Positions 21,638-22,712 of a stretch of 22,712 bases of DNA are shown here, one piece after another. The notes beneath the pieces are model-generated. The model did no database searches and was not told the origin of the DNA. It saw only the letters and a program-made list of their open reading frames with translations. A program made the translations under genes and the position numbers. Source of the DNA: JBEKHI01 sp050012355. Its GTDB lineage: Bacteria > Actinomycetota > Actinomycetes > Streptosporangiales > Streptosporangiaceae. Where the stretch lies: assembly GCA_050012355.1 (NCBI GenBank), contig JBEKHI010000090.1, positions 1-22,712 on the forward strand. Direction: 5' to 3'. How positions within the stretch are numbered: the stretch's first letter is position 1; each line of letters opens with the position of its first letter.

Positions 21638-22177
21638 ATGCCGGAGTCCGGCACAACAATCGTCGCCTGTCCTTCCTGCACGGCGCGTGAAGCCCGTGAC
21701 CGGGACGCGGTCATTTACGACCGCCATGCCACCGGCCTGTACCGGCAGGCGCTGCTGACTCTCGGCAACACGGAACTGGCCGAGCAGGTCGTCTGCGATG
21801 TCATCACCAGTGCATGCGTCGGTGCCCCGGCGTCAGCAGGCGAAGACGGCGATGCGGATTACCGGCTGGCGGTGCTGGCCTACCGGCGCTGCCAGGAACT
21901 AGTCGGCGGGTCCGGCTGGCGCGCCGGCGTTCCCGCGCCGCAACCGCCAGAAAGCCTCGCCGGCTGCATCGACCCAGGCGGGCTGAGCAGCCAGGAACGC
22001 GGCGCGCTCGGGCTGGTGCTCTTCGGTGGCCTCGGCTACGTCCAGGCAAGCCGGGAGGCGGCGATCACTCCAGACGGCATGGCAGCACTGCTGCGCGCCG
22101 TGCTGCGCAAGCTAGCAGCCCCCGCACCGGATCCCGCTCACGAGGTACCCACGCGACAGCGCCCGTCGGGATCGTAA
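21638..22177 (+). CDS. degenerate sigma-factor-like protein
   Basis: A 179-residue protein with weak likeness to ECF sigma factors. Residues about 23-60 (AVIYDRHATGLYRQALLTLGNTELAEQVVCDV) resemble region 2.1-2.2 (YxxhxxxlyxxAlrllgdxxxAEDlvqeVF). Residues about 116-160 resemble region 4 (LSSQERGALGLVLFGGLGYVQASREAAIT), where sigma-4 normally reads LP.reR.al.L...gglsy.EaA..lgi. The DNA-contacting region 2.3-2.4 residues are poor, replaced by a Gly/Asp-rich stretch. A CPSC motif sits at 11-14 near the N-terminus. The ATG at 21638 is chosen because GGAG lies 5 nt upstream; the frame is open further upstream without signal. It may be an anti-sigma-like or regulatory paralogue rather than a working sigma factor. 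It diverges from the malic enzyme operon. Confidence 0.6.
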   Translation: MPESGTTIVACPSCTAREARDRDAVIYDRHATGLYRQALLTLGNTELAEQVVCDVITSACVGAPASAGEDGDADYRLAVLAYRRCQELVGGSGWRAGVPAPQPPESLAGCIDPGGLSSQERGALGLVLFGGLGYVQASREAAITPDGMAALLRAVLRKLAAPAPDPAHEVPTRQRPSGS

Positions 22178-22346
22178 CGCGCTCCGCGCGGCCCGCCGGG
22201 GCGGTCGCGGGGAGCCGTTTCGTTACCCGTCGCCACCGCAGCGGCCGCCCGGCAACGAGACAAGATAGTGGAAACGGGCCGTCGCCGGCCGACGGCTAGT
22301 TACCACTATCTTGCCGGCAGGCCAGTCCGGGCCGCCGGGTGGATGA
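22178..22346. other. convergent spacer, sigma-like / desaturase
   Basis: 169 bp with no gene. It contains the large inverted repeat at 22261-22313 and a GC-rich stretch before it. Nothing else was recognised. Confidence 0.5.
22261..22313. terminator. large two-part inverted repeat, probable terminator
   Basis: The outer arms CAAGATAGTGGAAAC (22261-22275) and GTTACCACTATCTTG (22299-22313) pair at 14 of 15 positions. Inside, GCCGTCG (22278-22284) and CGACGGC (22290-22296) pair perfectly around a 5-nt loop. The outer arms are AT-richer than the surroundings. Its position between convergent genes fits a bidirectional terminator, though the long arm and the AT-rich outer part are not typical. Confidence 0.5.
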
Positions 22347-22712
22347 TCAGTCAGGACGGCGGCTGGCGGCTGCTCCTGCGTCGCTAAGGTGATGAACGAT
22401 CTGGCGGAATGACTCGACGAAGTTTTCTTCGCTGTAACCGAGACCGGTCTCGGCGCAGAAGTACCTGACCAGGCCCTGGACTCGTCGCAGATTGGGCCGG
22501 GGCATCGACGGGAACAGGTGATGCTCGACCTGATAGTTAAGGCCGCCGAGCATGAAAGTGGTGAACCGGCCGCCCCTGATATTCCGGGCAGTGACCACTT
22601 GGCGGCGGGCGAAGCTGGCCGCGGTTCCTGACTCGATGATCGGCATCCCCTTGTGGTTGGGTGCGAAGCTGATGCCGAGGTACAGCGAGAAAACCGCCTG
22701 CTGTACGGCGAT
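22347..22712 (-). CDS. membrane fatty acid desaturase, C-terminal part
   Basis: The visible 121 codons continue to the window edge, so the start is outside. The stretch SLYLGISFAPNHKGMPII and the third histidine box in GGLNYQVEHHLFPSMPRPNLR are typical of acyl-lipid/acyl-CoA desaturases with a Q-x-E-HH type box (di-iron, integral membrane). The end, VRYFCAETGLGYSEENFVESFRQIVHHL, matches the usual C-terminal tail in which the protein folds back on the cytosolic face. It introduces a double bond into membrane fatty acids, using O2 and an electron donor. The first two His boxes are not in the window, so regiospecificity and activity cannot be judged. Confidence 0.9.
   Translation of the reverse strand: MAVQQAVFSLYLGISFAPNHKGMPIIESGTAASFARRQVVTARNIRGGRFTTFMLGGLNYQVEHHLFPSMPRPNLRRVQGLVRYFCAETGLGYSEENFVESFRQIVHHLSDAGAAASRRPD

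Noticed and set aside
22261..22313. Integron attC site
   Set aside because: The inverted arms are in the wrong order for the RYYYAAC...GTTRRRY boxes, and there is no integrase or cassette array.

Overview
The window is GC-rich throughout, with G/C-biased third codon positions. It carries a WhiB-family protein, a DUF3040-type protein, a LacI-regulated importer and a GlnR-type box ahead of an ammonium transporter. Together these point to a filamentous-type actinomycete (Actinomycetota); genus and family cannot be fixed by reading alone. No tRNA, rRNA, CRISPR array, transposase or phage gene was seen, and it reads as ordinary chromosome with metabolic gene clusters.

Layout. (1) 1-1142: 3' part of a DHA2-type MFS exporter, facing an APC-family amino acid permease (2905-1238, minus) across a perfect 19-bp terminator hairpin. 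(2) 3196-3600: a small VOC (glyoxalase-fold) protein whose 3' end overlaps the end of the next operon. (3) 12924-3558, minus: a seven-gene operon of lacI-type regulator, two Opp/Dpp-type permeases, two ATPases, a lipoprotein solute-binding protein and a GH3 beta-glycosidase. Genes are nearly all overlapping or a few bases apart. Two LacI-type operator palindromes precede it. I read it as a beta-linked oligosaccharide or glycoside uptake and hydrolysis unit that uses a peptide-type ABC transporter. (4) 13031-13578: a long regulatory intergenic region with a good GlnR box and an unexplained set of nested inverted repeats, followed by amt (13579-14973). (5) 17350-15015, minus: a cyclase/isatin-hydrolase-like amidohydrolase followed 2 nt later by a ThDP-dependent decarboxylase-like enzyme, ending in a 16-bp hairpin shared with amt. 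An alpha/beta hydrolase (17386-18147) diverges from them.

(6) 21210-18195, minus: a probable five-gene operon of an unusual malic enzyme, an unannotated 57-residue Cys-containing small ORF, a WhiB-family protein, a DUF3040-type membrane protein and a DoxX/DoxD-like membrane protein. Three of the junctions are overlaps or very short gaps. A degenerate sigma-factor-like protein (21638-22177, plus) diverges from it. (7) 22712-22347, minus: the C-terminal part of a membrane fatty acid desaturase, behind a large inverted-repeat structure.

Start corrections argued from ribosome binding sites or overlaps: lacI GTG 12924, amt GTG 13579, ThDP enzyme 16595, cyclase 17350, SBP 7779, the two ATPases 9935 and 8841, malic enzyme 21210, DUF3040 protein GTG 19274, sigma-like protein 21638. 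The most novel material is the malic enzyme-sORF-whiB-DUF3040-DoxX cluster, with a metal-ligand substitution in the malic enzyme, and the nested dyads upstream of amt. No completely unknown large system was recognised.
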